The position numbers and the translations under genes were made by a program. The notes under the pieces were generated by a model that saw nothing but the letters and a program-made list of their open reading frames with translations, was not told where the DNA came from and ran no database searches. A stretch of 64,000 nucleotides of DNA. Source: Paramyrothecium sp. XJ0827. Its lineage: Eukaryota; Ascomycota; Sordariomycetes; Hypocreales; Stachybotryaceae. The stretch is from contig JAJFPB010000005.1 of the NCBI GenBank assembly GCA_020881915.1, positions 1,612,001 to 1,676,000 on the forward strand, in the 5' to 3' direction. Below, one piece after another: positions 1-11,619 of the stretch; positions within the stretch are counted from its first letter, which is position 1, and each line of letters begins with the position of its first letter.

Positions 1-258
1 ATACTGGAGTACGAAAGAAGCCTTCATCCCTTGTTAAAACGAGTTGCGATACAGCAGAGGCGTTCGTGTATCAGTGTGATGGCCAGAATGGTTGTCACTA
101 ATGCATTGCATGTAAAGAATATTGGGCAAGGGATAGATAGTATTCAGCCACCAGGTTTGCCCTTGCAGGCTTAAGTATCATATACAATTTAAGAGCACAA
201 CGAGTCTTTTGCGACCCAACGCTTTTTTCTACCGCATCTATTCCTGCACACCATTCTA

Positions 259-3200
259 TCACTGGAGCATGGCATCCAGACTCTCTCCCAGGACACCCTC
301 GATCTTGACGATCCATCGGTGAGTCTCCCTCTCCACCACCTCGTCGTCGTCCTCCTGGAGCTCGCTGATCCTGGGCAGCATCTCGTGCAGCATGGACAGC
401 CACTCCTCGCCCAGGCGGTCCGTCAATGCCTGCTGGCAGTGCACAGCCGCCAGCCGTACCGCCGCTTGCTCCGAGCGCAGGTGCTTGAGAAGCGCCGAGT
501 TGATATCCTTTTGATGCGCTTGAGAATCAGCCGCCGCCGCAAGCTCGACAGTTGCTGGGATGACATCGTCCAGCAGGTTCACCACGGGAGCATGCTTGAA
601 CTGCTCCAGAACGGCGGTGCTGACGGCTCCAAAGTGAGCTGGTGCCTGCCAGAAATCGTCCTGGTCATGCTCGAAGCACTTGGCCAGCGTCTTGAGCACA
701 AGACTCCAGAGCTGCTTCTCCTCGGCGACGGAAAGATCAACCCCATTGAGGATCTTGACGGCGTCGTCGATGATGTAGCTTGCGTAGTTTGTGACGATGG
801 ATTTGAGGCTGTCGAAGAAAGTGTGCAGGAAGCTGAACAGGCTGTATTGTCGCAGCGTTCGGCCCAGCTTATCGCCCTTGGCAAGCCCACTTGTCGTCCA
901 CTCAATGAATTGGACAAAGATAGGTCGGAAAGCAGCGTCGTTGAGCTTGAAAATCATCTTCAGCGCCTTTTCGTTTGCGCTGCTTTCGATTTGCGATATG
1001 CGCTTCAAGGTGTCCTCGTCTGCCTTGTCCGCAGCATAGGTGCGGCGCCGCAAGTCTAAAGCGTTCATGAAGATACCCGAGAGAAGAGCCGCGTTCTTGG
1101 CGACGTTCGATTTAGCATGCTTGTCAATAGCCAGTCCTAGGACATCGAAAAACTCCGTCAACGCCTAGAATAGTCAGTCTCTCAGTGTGCTTGGAGGTGG
1201 ATGATCAGTGTCAAACTTACAGCGTAGCCTGCCGTCACGGCATTTTCCCAGTTCTTGCTGAGGCTGGTGAAGATCTCCTTGGCTTCCAGGCGGCGGGCCA
1301 AGAACTGGAGACAGCTGACTCGGCTGTCGTTAGCCTCGTCGCCAAGGTTGGCCTCGGCAGACCGGTTAGACACCTCGAGGATGCGCTCCATGTACGTCGA
1401 CAACATGTAGGGAAGATGCTCAGCAAGAGACGTGAGAAGTCCGTAGCTGGCGGAGTGCAGCTCCTCGTCAATTGCACCTTCAGTTAGACTGGTGTTGAGG
1501 TACTCCACGGTCTTTGGAATCGCGACTGGGAGGATAGGCACAATGGCATCCTCCAACACGTCCACAAGGGATGTGAGACAAAGGAGAGCCATGATGCGTA
1601 GTTGCTTGTCATCCTGACCCAGGCAGTCCTTTCCAGCGATAGTGGAGGCAGCGGCAACCACCGTCTCGATATCCTTCTTACCGTACTTCTCGGCAATCTT
1701 ATCGACACAGGTAACGGCAGTGTGCTTGTATCGGATATCGCTGGATTCACGGATAGCAGCGGTGAGTTGAGGCATGAACGCGAGCAGAGCTGTTCTAGAG
1801 GCGGCGTCGTTGTTATTCTCGCTTTCGACCCGAACTTCCAGGGCTCGAAGAACCTTCTGTCGCAGACCCATGTCCGGTCTATCCAAGAGGCTTTCGACGG
1901 CCTTGATAAACTCGCTGATCGAGAGCAAGTTGAGCAAGTTCGCCAGAGCCGCACCACATCGTCCATGCAGTGTCTTGTTTGCTCTGACCGTGTGCGCGAG
2001 GGTAAGGATATTCTCCAGCAGAGTCGCGTACAGTGTGCGAACTTCCGATGCCTCCATATCATCGCGATTTGCCAGTTTGCCAATCTGTTGCTTCATCTTC
2101 TTGTTAGACAGGAAGGTAGGGAAGGCTGATAGCTGACGCTGGGCAATTTGCTCGACATTCTTCTCGTCTCCATCTTCACTGATGCCGAGCAGAACAAAGG
2201 AAATACCCGGTTTCGACTTGAACAGATCTGCAATAAGATCAAGGAGCTTCACCAGTGTGTCCAACTGGATCTCGATGTTGAAGTTGTTCATCAGTTCGAC
2301 GATGAACTGGAGCAAGGCATCGCTAGGGCCGTAACGATCGACCAACATGCTAACGAGAGCATAGAGGAAGTCACGAGGACCAAGAGTCTGCACCAATGCA
2401 ACGAACAAGCCCTGTCGTCTGTGCGATGGGATGTGCTCGTAGGCAGTGGAGAAGCTGACGAGGATATCTGATGCACCCGCAACGGGGCTCTTTTGTCCCT
2501 GCCGCAGCGACGCAATCAGCGGTGGAATAACCTCCTGAATGGTTTGCGAGACAACGTGGGCAGAGTAGTCGTCGTTTTGGCGAAGCACAGACGTTCCCAT
2601 GAAAGTGAAGATAGGCATGACGCTGTGCAGGACCAGATTGGGCGCAGTGGTAGCGAGACTTGCAATAAGAAGCAGGGCAGCGTTCTGAACAACTGGACTG
2701 GACGACTTTTGAATGCAGTTGACAAGCAAATCGCCGTACCCTCCGGAGCTATCGATCTTGAGCACCTTGTTGTTCTGATAAGCAGGCATCATAGCCAAAA
2801 GGCTGCGTAGAATCAGGTTCTGAAGGTAACCTAACTCAGAGCCCACCACTGTCCTAAAGTGCTGCAGCTCGGAGAGGGCAGTAAACAGACCGTCAAGAAG
2901 CTCTGGGTGGGAAACGGGATCAGAGTTATCCACCAGTTGCAGGACAAAGGTAACCTTTCGCAGAGCCTGGCTGAGTTCGGGAGTCACCTGTGTGATGAGG
3001 CTGCGGTTGCCATCCGAGGAACTTGTCCTGCGTCGCTTGTTCGGAGGCGGCTCAGTGATCATCTTTGTGCCCGTCTGAATGGAGTCAAGGAAGAACGACA
3101 AGATATCTGTAGTTAACGGCACGACTCGAAGGAAGTTGGCGGCCTCAGCAGGCACGGGAGACTCAGTATCGTCAGAAGCTGCCGACTTTTGAGAGATATC

Positions 3201-5778
3201 CAGCAGCTGTTCAGCAACCTTGAACTTGACGTCATCCTTCATTGCTGGCCACATCTTCCTCAAGCGAGCAAAGACAGCCTGTACCAGGCTTGCCCTGCCC
3301 GCTGTGGATGCACTCTGAAGGATGCTGAACAGGTAGTCCAGACCCGCTGTGTCGTTGGGGACCACGATGTCGACGAAACGCGAATCCAACATAGACTTCT
3401 CGATTTGACTACTACGCGAGAGCTCCGATGCCTCATCGTCCGTCAGGCCAGCCCACCATTTCAAAGCAGGCAACAGGAGTTGCGTGCGGGAGGTAGTAGA
3501 TACTCCTCGCACCTCGTTCAGGCATTTCAGCAACCTCTCCTTAACCAGGATCATAGGAGTAGTAACCACATGAGAAGCAAGGAAGGTTAGGAGGGACAGC
3601 CTTGCCGATTGAGCCATATGATCTTTCTTGTCAAGAACAGGATCTGGTGTAGTTTGGTACTTGCCCTGTTCGATCGATGACTTCAAGACTTCCGTAATAT
3701 GTTCCGGGTCCATGATGCATTCCTCAATAGTTGGGATGAGCTGTAAGTTCAGGAGCTTGGCGGTGATATCGGGAGTAAGCGACGGTGCCTCTTTAGATTT
3801 TCCGTAGAGCACGTCCGAGCCAAAGGTCGCGGTGGGCTTGGCCTGAGGCGGTGCGTAGAGGTTTGACACAACGGCAATGAGGTCGGCAGCTGCCTGGCGC
3901 ACTCGTTTTGAAGGGTCGCTCAAAGCAGCAATGCAGTAGGGAACAAGAGCCTGCACGTCCATCTTGTGGCCGGCTTCCGCCTTGACTCTGTTCTTCACCA
4001 TATCGAGCGCGGCCATGCGGGCAAGGGCCGGATAAGACCCGCACCAGATTCGGATGAAGAAACTGATGTACGTGCCGCGTTTGAAAGCATCCTGGGACTG
4101 CAGTTGTGGGCATTCCTCGAATTTTGAAAGCAAGGCTGCGTCTTTCTGATGCTCAGAGACAATGGAGAGGAACAAATGGCTGAACTCGTCAAAGACTTCG
4201 TTGGGTTGGGGGAGCAAGCAAGATGGCAATGGCTTCTTGCCACGCGACAATTCGTCAACAACCGTGTTCACGTCCTGCCGAGGCTTCACCAAGTCGGTTG
4301 TTTCCATTTGATCGCCATCCGAAGCTTCGGGTAGCTTTCTCGTCCGGAAAGACAGATCAAGCTTCATTTCAAGTTCCTCAATGTCGAAATCAACCTCCTG
4401 GATGACCGTTTGAATGATGTCACCGGATTTGCCCGATGTTTGCGAAAGCGCAATGAGCGCCGAGCCCAGTTCTCTTCGAAGCGCACCGTCCACATCGTTG
4501 TTGTCGTCCAACTTGAGAGCAGCTAGCAGGAGTGACTTGAAAATTACCGCAATCTGCTTGTCCTTGAGGGTCTGGCTGCTTAAGATTGCCATAATGGTGG
4601 GGAGACCACGCGCGTCACCCTTCTTGGTGAACCGGTCGATAAGGGCCAGGCAGAGGCCGTTGGCTAGCTTATCTACTCTGCGCTCCTGGCCAATGTCGAC
4701 GAGGAGTGAGCCAATGTCGGAGACCTTCATCAATGCCTTCGTAACCTTGCCGCTCATTTGCTTCGCGGATCTGTATTGCGCCATGATGGCCAAGCACACA
4801 AGCGCCGGCCGTACCGTGTCGTTGGTCCATCCGTAAACTGTCTGTTCCATGAAAGCCGAAACTGCTACATCCTCCAGGTTCCCCTTCGCAACAAACACAG
4901 CGATGGCCATGTAGGAGGCGATCTGAAGGCTAGGAACCTTCTTCATGACCAGCGACTCGGCAAAAATAGGTCCCAGTCGGTGAAGGATGGCTTGGTCGTT
5001 TTCGGCCTGCACGGCGGCGCGGCCTGACCTGGAGCGGTCGAGCATCCCGCTAACAGCCTCGGTAATGAGGCCTGCCCAGAAGGAAATGAGGGCCGGGTAT
5101 TGGTACTGAGTTCGGCACGACTCGAGGGTGTACTCTGAGACCGCAGAGAGAAACTCGGGATGGTGGATGGCTTGGTGCACCAGGACGGACCTCGGCGGGG
5201 AAGTGGTGGATCGAATGTAAGGATCGAGGAAGCGGAAATCGTGAGGAACTCGACTCGGGAGAATAGACAGAAGAGTAGCAAAGGCGGGGAGGGAGTGATA
5301 GGGCAGGAAAGTCATGAGCAGAGCTGTCGTGTTCTCCTCGTGAATTCTAGTAATAATTGGTCAACAACTAGGCAATTTCAAGCAGAGTGATGCCAACTTA
5401 CTTGAACCGCCTCACAAGCCACTCAATCGACTTGATAGCGGGCATCAGCCTCAGGCGGCTTCCTGCCAGGCGCAGGAAAGCCTCAATCTGTTTGCCCAGC
5501 TCCTCATTCTCGGCGGCGGTCAGCTGGGTGCGATCCTGGTTCTGGCTCTCCTCGCTGAAGATTGTCGACTGGAACCGCGCGAAGCGATGGTCGAGCTGGC
5601 ACAGCTCCTCGAAGCCCTGGTGGCAGGTCGTGTACAGGGTCTGGTAGCTCTGCGTGGCGGCGACGCGAGGCTCCCAGATCAGGGACTTGGAGTGGGCGGC
5701 CTTTTGCGCCTTGACATTGAGCGTCGACTTGGAGTTGGCGGCAACCTGGGCCAGCTGGGCGGCTAGGGAGGTCGCCAT
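259..5778 (-). CDS. UTP10: UTP10/BAP28-type U3 snoRNP component (SSU processome)
   Basis: Large HEAT-repeat protein that in yeast is part of the t-UTP subcomplex binding nascent pre-rRNA in the nucleolus and is needed for 18S rRNA maturation. Three exons: 5402-5778, 1221-5346 and 259-1164, with introns of 55 and 56 nt (GTAAGT donors, CTAG acceptors); the frame is kept and gives 1802 aa, the usual family length. The N-terminus starting MATSLAAQLAQVAANSKS is the typical UTP10 start. Exon 1 ends in RRFK and joins to IHEENTTALL, a conserved junction. The last exon (about residues 1502-1802) holds the BP28CT-type domain. The middle is helical repeat with no catalytic motif. The start is the ATG at 5778, with a compact leader facing the esterase gene. 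Family assignment is by recognition, not by search, and I consider it secure. Confidence 0.95.
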
Positions 5779-6223
5779 GGCTCTGACGTGTCCCGAGCTC
5801 CGCGAACGCAAAAGAGCAAGTCGGCCTCGTGGGTGAGAGGGAGGGAGGGGGGGTTGCGAAGTCGTCACAGAGACTTTTTGGTGTGGTTTTTGCGACCCGG
5901 GAAACGTAAAGACGTACCTCTCCGAATTTTTTTGGCGGCACGACAGAGATTGCTCCACCGAGATTTGTTATCGATAAGAGCGAGGACCCACCTTTGCCGG
6001 AGACGCTCGGCTGGCCGAACCGGGACACAGGGGTCGCGATACCCATCTCCTGTGTAGCCGGTTACCCGAATAATGAGGGGTTTCAGGCAGGAAAGTGTAC
6101 AAAAGGTCTCTTTGATTTAGGCAGCCCATCCATATATCGTCCCTCTGTTGCTGCCCTTCCATTGCTATTGTTCCGTACCTTGCACCATCCATACGAAACC
6201 CCTCTTTGGCTCGACCCGAGAAA
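5779..6223. promoter_or_regulatory. Divergent promoter between UTP10 and the IAH1-like gene
   Basis: The 445 bp separate two head-to-head start codons, so both promoters and leaders must lie here. A GAATTTTTTT tract near 5924-5933 resembles the RRPE element (AAAATTTT) of yeast ribosome-biogenesis genes, which would suit UTP10; the match is weak and this is inference only. No TATA box or ORF of note was seen. Confidence 0.45.
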
Positions 6224-7209
6224 ATGGCTGTATGTCGAGCACCTCGTACAATGTCTCGGCTCTTATAGCATAACGGCTAACTGTAGGCAACTAGCGACCT
6301 TATCCACAAGTTGTTCTCCTAGGAGATTCCTTGCTTCAAAACTCCATTGAGGTCCAGGAGGGTTTTTCATTCCAGGCTGCGTTACAGGCTCGTAAGTCTA
6401 CATGTCATAAGGCTGTGATTCCAGGCCACCATGGGACTTACAAAGCTAGATTGTGTACGCCGCTTTGATGTGGTCAACCGTGGCTTTTCAGGATACAACA
6501 CGGAAAATGTGGTCAAATATCTCGATCAACTTTTGCCCGAAGCTTCAGAATCGTCTCCCAAGCTCGAATGTCTGGTGCGTCGTACACGCCCAACACGACT
6601 TGCTACGCTCTTCATTGACACTGACTTTGTCCGCAGATCATTCTTCTTGGAGCCAACGACAGTGTTCTCTCACTCAACGGGCCCTCGCAGCATGTGCCTA
6701 TTGACCAGTACAAAGAGAACCTGGTGAAGATTATTACTCACCCTCCTGTTCAGGCGCATAAGCCAAAGATATTGCTTGTCGCACCCCCACCTGTGGACGA
6801 GATCAAGCTGGCCAGACTCGATGTTGCGGCTGGCTTCGCGTCAGCTCGTCGAAGGTCAGATAACACCGCGGCTTATGCAGAGAAGGCGCGCGAGGTTGCA
6901 CGAGAGCATCCCGGCGTTGAACTGGTCGACTTGTGGCAAGCCATCATGGACAAAGCCATATCGATGACCCCGGACGACTACCAGCCTGGAGGACCATGGC
7001 TCGGAAGTCCCGAGAATGGCAAGCAAGGTGGTCTAGACGCGCTTCTTCCGGATGGGCTCCATATGAGTGGTGCCGCCTACAAAGTCTTCTTCGATGCAGT
7101 TCTGCCACATATCGGCCAGGAGTGGGCCCATTTACCTGCCGACGACAGAACAGGATATCACTATCCCGACTGGAGGATTCTCAACAACGTGCCATTCTTG
7201 GGGCGTTAG
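6224..7209 (+). CDS. IAH1: GDSL/SGNH esterase, isoamyl acetate-hydrolyzing esterase (IAH1) family
   Basis: SGNH hydrolase that in yeast hydrolyses acetate esters such as isoamyl acetate in the cytosol. Four exons: 6224-6229, 6295-6391, 6450-6574 and 6637-7209 (introns of 65, 58 and 62 nt), giving 266 aa, close to yeast Iah1. Block I is LLGDSLLQNS with nucleophile Ser14; block II follows as NRGFSGYNT with the Gly; block III is LLGANDS with the Asn; block V is DGLHMS with Asp215 and His218. There is no signal peptide. The first coding exon holds only ATG GCT; this start is inferred because the frame is closed by a TAG just upstream of exon 2 and the splice restores M-A-R-P-Y-P-Q-V-V. The family is secure; the tiny first exon is likely but needs transcript support. 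Confidence 0.88.
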
Positions 7210-7736
7210 ATTTAGCGACGGCTTGCTGAAGACTATAGAAGAGCCAGCATAGATATAGACGTAGACATGCTCACCGCAATGTTAAAGTCATTTGACAAGT
7301 TTGGGCGCCGCTTCCTAGAGCCTTCCATTAATATTCAGCAATCCGAAGGTGACCAGAGCTGTCCATGTAGTTGGCTTTTACTAACTGTGGCTGTCACGGG
7401 TATCAAATCAGGAGATATTAAAGATGCAATGTTGGAATTATGATGGTTACTACACCGAAGATATGGCTAATATAATACGTTTAATTTTGTTACATTACAC
7501 GAAGACTGGTTGCTACTGAGATCCAATTTTGCACTGTGTGAAATTGAAAGGAGCCTTAATAGTGCACAATTTGCGAGGTCAATTCTCCCATATTTCGCTA
7601 ATCGCTTGTTATAATGCATAAGAAAAACACCTACGAAGCATAATGGGGTCGGTTCTCTACGTCCAACTAGAGACAGCCAATAAGCCGTATCACTGGCCAC
7701 TGAAGAGGGTGTATATTCGTTGAGCTTAAATCTTGC
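7210..7736. other. Intergenic, no gene seen
   Basis: The 527 bp lie between the convergent stops of the IAH1-like gene and the unknown 202-aa gene. The interval is AT-rich toward 7440-7640 and holds only short ORFs without coding character. It presumably contains both 3' UTRs. Confidence 0.6.
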
Positions 7737-8345
7737 TCACGGTAGATGACCTTGGTCTATCCCAAGTCCAGTTCTCCGCAGTCGACTCAAGAACTTGCCA
7801 GCTCGTAGTTCCTCCATCTCGATACCAAATAGCCAAGCATATAACGGGGCCAAATGATGAGGTCCACATGGCCGCGCATCTCCACTCGCTCGCCTTTTGT
7901 CGATAAAGCTCTTCAGTAGAACTTGAATCGCGGCTTCAAAAGTCTGACCCTCCAGCCCAACCGTGTCAGGCGTACTGGCCTGGTCCTCAGTGTTCGCCTC
8001 GTCCTGCGCATGTTCAGTAGCGGTGGCGAGAGGACCGCGCTTGCTAAGGTCGACGTCCACTAGAGCGGCTTCAATCACGGCTGCCTGCCTTTCGTCGAAG
8101 TATGGGCCGCTGATGTAGTGCTTGTTTGTCGTGCAGTTGATGCGCCGCGCCGCGTTGGGGTCTTTCGTGACATTGAGAAAGTCATGCAGGAGGACACGGA
8201 GCTTGTAGCCAAGTACAGGATCAGCCGCAACAGCAGACGTTGTCATGGTTGCTGGTCGCGGATACGACTCAGACAATGCGCTTGTTGCGTTTGCGTTTGC
8301 GCCTCGGACTGCTTTCTTGTTGGGAAGAGGTCTTGATTTGCCCAT
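7737..8345 (-). CDS. Hypothetical protein, 202 aa, no recognised domain
   Basis: Single-exon ORF that I do not recognise. I start it at the ATG at 8345 (MGKSRPLPNKK), which opens a basic N-terminus; the frame stays open further upstream without an obvious start. The first 45 residues are low-complexity (Ala, Asn, Ser, Thr). Residues around 45-90 look folded and helical (GYKLRVLLHDFLNVTKDPNA, then a block with ISGPYFDERQAAVIEAAL). An acidic linker follows at about 100-130, and a second helical block near the C-terminus contains HHLAPLYAWLFGIEMEELRAG. There is no signal peptide or membrane segment. It lies 292 bp from the stop of the Zn2Cys6 factor on the same strand. The two-block order and sensible amino-acid use suggest a real gene, but only homologues or transcripts would settle it. 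Confidence 0.5.
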   Translation of the reverse strand: MGKSRPLPNKKAVRGANANATSALSESYPRPATMTTSAVAADPVLGYKLRVLLHDFLNVTKDPNAARRINCTTNKHYISGPYFDERQAAVIEAALVDVDLSKRGPLATATEHAQDEANTEDQASTPDTVGLEGQTFEAAIQVLLKSFIDKRRASGDARPCGPHHLAPLYAWLFGIEMEELRAGKFLSRLRRTGLGIDQGHLP

Positions 8346-8637
8346 GTTGGCTTTCCGTGATGTATTTCTTCCTGGAAAGACATGTGGATGATGCTGGGTG
8401 ATGGCATGCGAGTTATCCGGATGAGAACTGGCGGGCATGCAGGAGGATTCAGGTAAGAGGGCCGAGTGACAATGTTTGTTTTGGTCGTGGATGGATTGAA
8501 TCGGCAACCCCAAACTTTGAATCCGAGGCACCGGCCAAACGTCCCAGATTAGGTTCGCCACGAGCATAAAAGCTGAAGGTTTTCAAGGAGATACTGCAAA
8601 GTCATGCCTCTGTCCTAGTCGACCGGTTGGCTGGCAC

Positions 8638-10682
8638 TCAGCCCAGATCGAACGGCGTCGCATCGCCTTCCACTTTCCACATGCTCTCATCCAGGACGTC
8701 TTGCCAAAAGGCCTCACTCACTCCCGTCAGCAGGCCCTGTGCTGCGTCTCCGTAACCTGATGCATCAGCATTACTGGCCTCCAGCTGAGTGCGAATCATC
8801 TCGCGGACGTTCTTCAGTAGCCGCAGCGTTCGCTCCCACGGCTCCTCGATGCCCAGAGCAGACGGGGCCGGAGACATGCCGGTCTTGTGCCGCCGCGCAA
8901 TGTCAGTCTCAAGCTCCGCCTCCAGCTGATGCACGAGCTGGCTCAGGCGCAGCTCCGTTGCGATGTGCTCGAGATTCCATCCAGGCAGCCTCAGTGTAAG
9001 AAGCTTCATGCCGGTGATAATGACATAGGCCAGGTCTGATGAGCTGAGGCACAAGAAGCGCATTGTTCGTTCGCCATCGTGCACGGCAAGTCGTACTGTT
9101 AGGAAGGCTCGCAGCGACCGTACGCAAGACCAGAGCAGGCGTAATCGGTCCGTAAGAGGCATTATAGAGGAGTTGCAGTGACGGTCAGATATTGCAAAAT
9201 CCAACAACAGCACTTCGGCAATGTAAATGTGGGTACTGAGAGGTTCTGGAGATACGGGTCAATGATCCTATTGCTTAACCAAGACCTAGGTTCGTGCTGT
9301 GACTCACTGTTATCACTTAGGTGGGCAGGCAAGGAGGCTCTGAAAGCATCAAGTTGTGTTTGGAATGACTCCACAACCATGAGCAGGGGCAACCGCGTTG
9401 GTGGCTGCACACTTTCAAAGGCCATCGTGGAGGAGATTGCTTGTGCCAGCTGCTGGATCCTCACAAGCTTGACCAGAAAATCATCGGACGGATACTGCTT
9501 CATTGTCTCCAGCGTCTGGCAGCATGTCTCCAGGTGCGATGCGTCCATAAAGACGTCGGTTCGCTTGTTCGTTGTAAAGACCCTAGAATGGAGGGGCGTT
9601 AGCGACTCGCTCACCATGTCGGCGACGGAAGCTGAAAAGCAAATGAAAGGCCACGCACAGAGTGTTGAGATAATACGTTCCTGCAAATGCTCGCAGGTGG
9701 TGAAGATTCTGGACCATGGTATCGGAGTCGACCTGAGTTGGAATACTGCCTCCTTTCACGCCGAGATTCACGCACATGGACCTTGCCAGGAACAGCAAGT
9801 TTGTGAGCTGCGTGCTTTTGAGAGCATAGTGGAACCTGCAACTTATTATGAGTACCCCACGCTTACTGGAAATCGGGAGGATGCGGATGTTCGACTGACC
9901 ATGCGATTAGTAGCATAAGCCCCTGTAGAAGATCAAGGCTCTGCTGGCCCTCCACAATGGCCGAATGGCTGATGTCCGCCAGCAGCTTGTGACCCAGCTC
10001 AACCTGCCTCGGGCCATCCCAGACTGAGCTCGCCATCATCACGGCCTTCCAAAGAAAGGGGCGGCGAGTGCGGAGCTCCGTCTCCGACACATCCTTGGGG
10101 AGCACGATGAAGGGAAACAAGCCCGCCATTTCCCGCGCGAAGAAGGCCAGAAGCTCCTCCGCCTCGCTCGGTAGGGGCCACAGCGAGGGCCATGGGCGCG
10201 AAGATATGCTTTCCCATCCCGACACCCGCTCGGCGCCGGCCTTTGCGGAAGATGGCGGCGGTCGTGGGAATATGTGAGCTAGAGGAATCCCAAGGGACGG
10301 TTGCTCCAATGACGTGTGAGACGAGTCAGGCTGAGCCGACGTTGCTGGGGGAGGTGTAGACGGTGACGACTCGTTGCTGCCACCGGCCACTTGTGGAGGA
10401 GGGTGGTCGAATTGCGACGACAACTCATCAAGCCGCTTCTCCAGCTCCGCGACGCGGGACCGCTTGACCCGCTTCTTGACCCGCGGAGGAGCCGGGGGTC
10501 TGGAGCTGCAGTCCTTATTGAGCCGATGACACCTGTGATTAGATAGATGGATTAGACGTCAAACTCCACAGCCCGTAGCCTTCTGTTCCGTGGTGTACAA
10601 ACCTTTCACACCGAAGCCCGTCGGCCGGCCCAGGAATACACCTAGCTTTGGCCTTGGCGCATGTTGTGCAAGCCCGAGCCAT
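8638..10682 (-). CDS. Zn2Cys6 fungal-specific transcription factor
   Basis: Nuclear regulator of the Gal4-type binuclear zinc cluster family. Five exons: 10603-10682, 9900-10532, 9659-9835, 9308-9582 and 8638-9245, with introns of 70, 64, 76 and 62 nt; frames join to 590 aa. The zinc cluster is complete as C5-X2-C8-X6-C15-X9-C25-X2-C28-X6-C35, with intron 1 splitting it between Cys25 and Cys28. A basic linker (RVKKRVKRSR) and a short heptad helix (VAELEKRLDELSSQ) follow, so it probably binds as a dimer. The central region carries typical fungal_trans features such as LLIAWFHYAL and LTNLLFLARSMCVNLG. Start ATG 10682 is the first in frame; the frame is open upstream, so an extra 5' exon is possible. 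Targets are unknown. Neither neighbour suggests a pathway. Confidence 0.85.
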
Positions 10683-11619
10683 ATCAACCAATTGAACCTC
10701 CGGGATTGGCAGATGCCAGAGCAAGAGAGGGAGCGTCCAGCTTCGCGCCTTTTCCTTTGCCGCAACGCATCAACGTAAAGATGCACATGAAACTGTCAGA
10801 AAGAGTTCACGACTGCATTGTTCAACTGTGTGGATGTAGATCGAAGTTTACGAACATGCGCCGAAGGGTGTAACTTACGCGGAGCGGTTCGAGGCTTGTG
10901 GGGGAAACCTGGACGGGCGACGCTAATGCTCGGTTTGGTTTAGAGGCTTCGCGGATTTCGTGGTGGAGTCTACAGTTGGCCCGGCTCCGTCGGACTCAGG
11001 CGCCTCAACAACGTGGCAGTCCCTCGAATCCCCAGCCATGCGCGCCAAGATCCAGAGGTCTAGAAAGCAACTCACCCGATTCGTCATGCTGCGAACAACT
11101 CACTGGCCATGTTCTCAATCCTACAATAATACTATCACGATTCAATCATCGTGCAACCCGCCCCTGAGACCAACATGCCAGCGACTGTCCGAGCCGACAT
11201 CCGGCGCCCGTAGAGCCCGGCTCTTCTTAACCATGAACCTGCATGAAACACGTGGGGTTCCGAGGACTAGAACGACGGCCCAGTATCATTTCCTGTCTGC
11301 GGATGCACAAATTTCTACGACCAAGCATTCACACACAATCACGGCATCGAGTCGAACAATGAGTGATTGATCGGACGGTGTGAGAGTCCAATAGTGCGTG
11401 CTAACTAGAGCAACGCAACGGGGATATATTGAAATCGCGCTAGTAGAGAGCCTTTTGTTCGTCAGCACTTTGCAGACGACCAAAAGGCCAAAAGAGCGTC
11501 TGTTTTATAGAGGTAGGTCGTCATGGGCCCCATGATTCCCAAACGAAAGAGACATTTGGTCCGCCATTCACATGCGGTTGTCCTTCCATCGCAAGGACGA
11601 TGTACGGCGCGAGCTACGC
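10683..11619. other. Intergenic between HEM1 3' end and the Zn2Cys6 gene start
   Basis: The 937 bp must hold the 3' UTR of HEM1 and the promoter of the transcription factor, both on the minus strand. Several short plus-strand ORFs cross it, but none has family resemblance or splice support. No repeat was seen. Confidence 0.6.

Noticed and set aside
319..1059. 246-codon plus-strand ORF opposite the UTP10 C-terminus
   Set aside because: Antisense shadow of the conserved BP28CT-type exon.
9836..9866. 31-nt intron (GTAAGC donor) in the Zn2Cys6 gene
   Set aside because: Too short to splice. The upstream donor GTCAGT at 9899 gives a 64-nt intron and restores the conserved AWFHY block.
7737..10682. 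Regulator-target module of the 202-aa protein and the Zn2Cys6 factor
   Set aside because: Same strand and close, but eukaryotic neighbours with no functional clue; no shared motif was seen.
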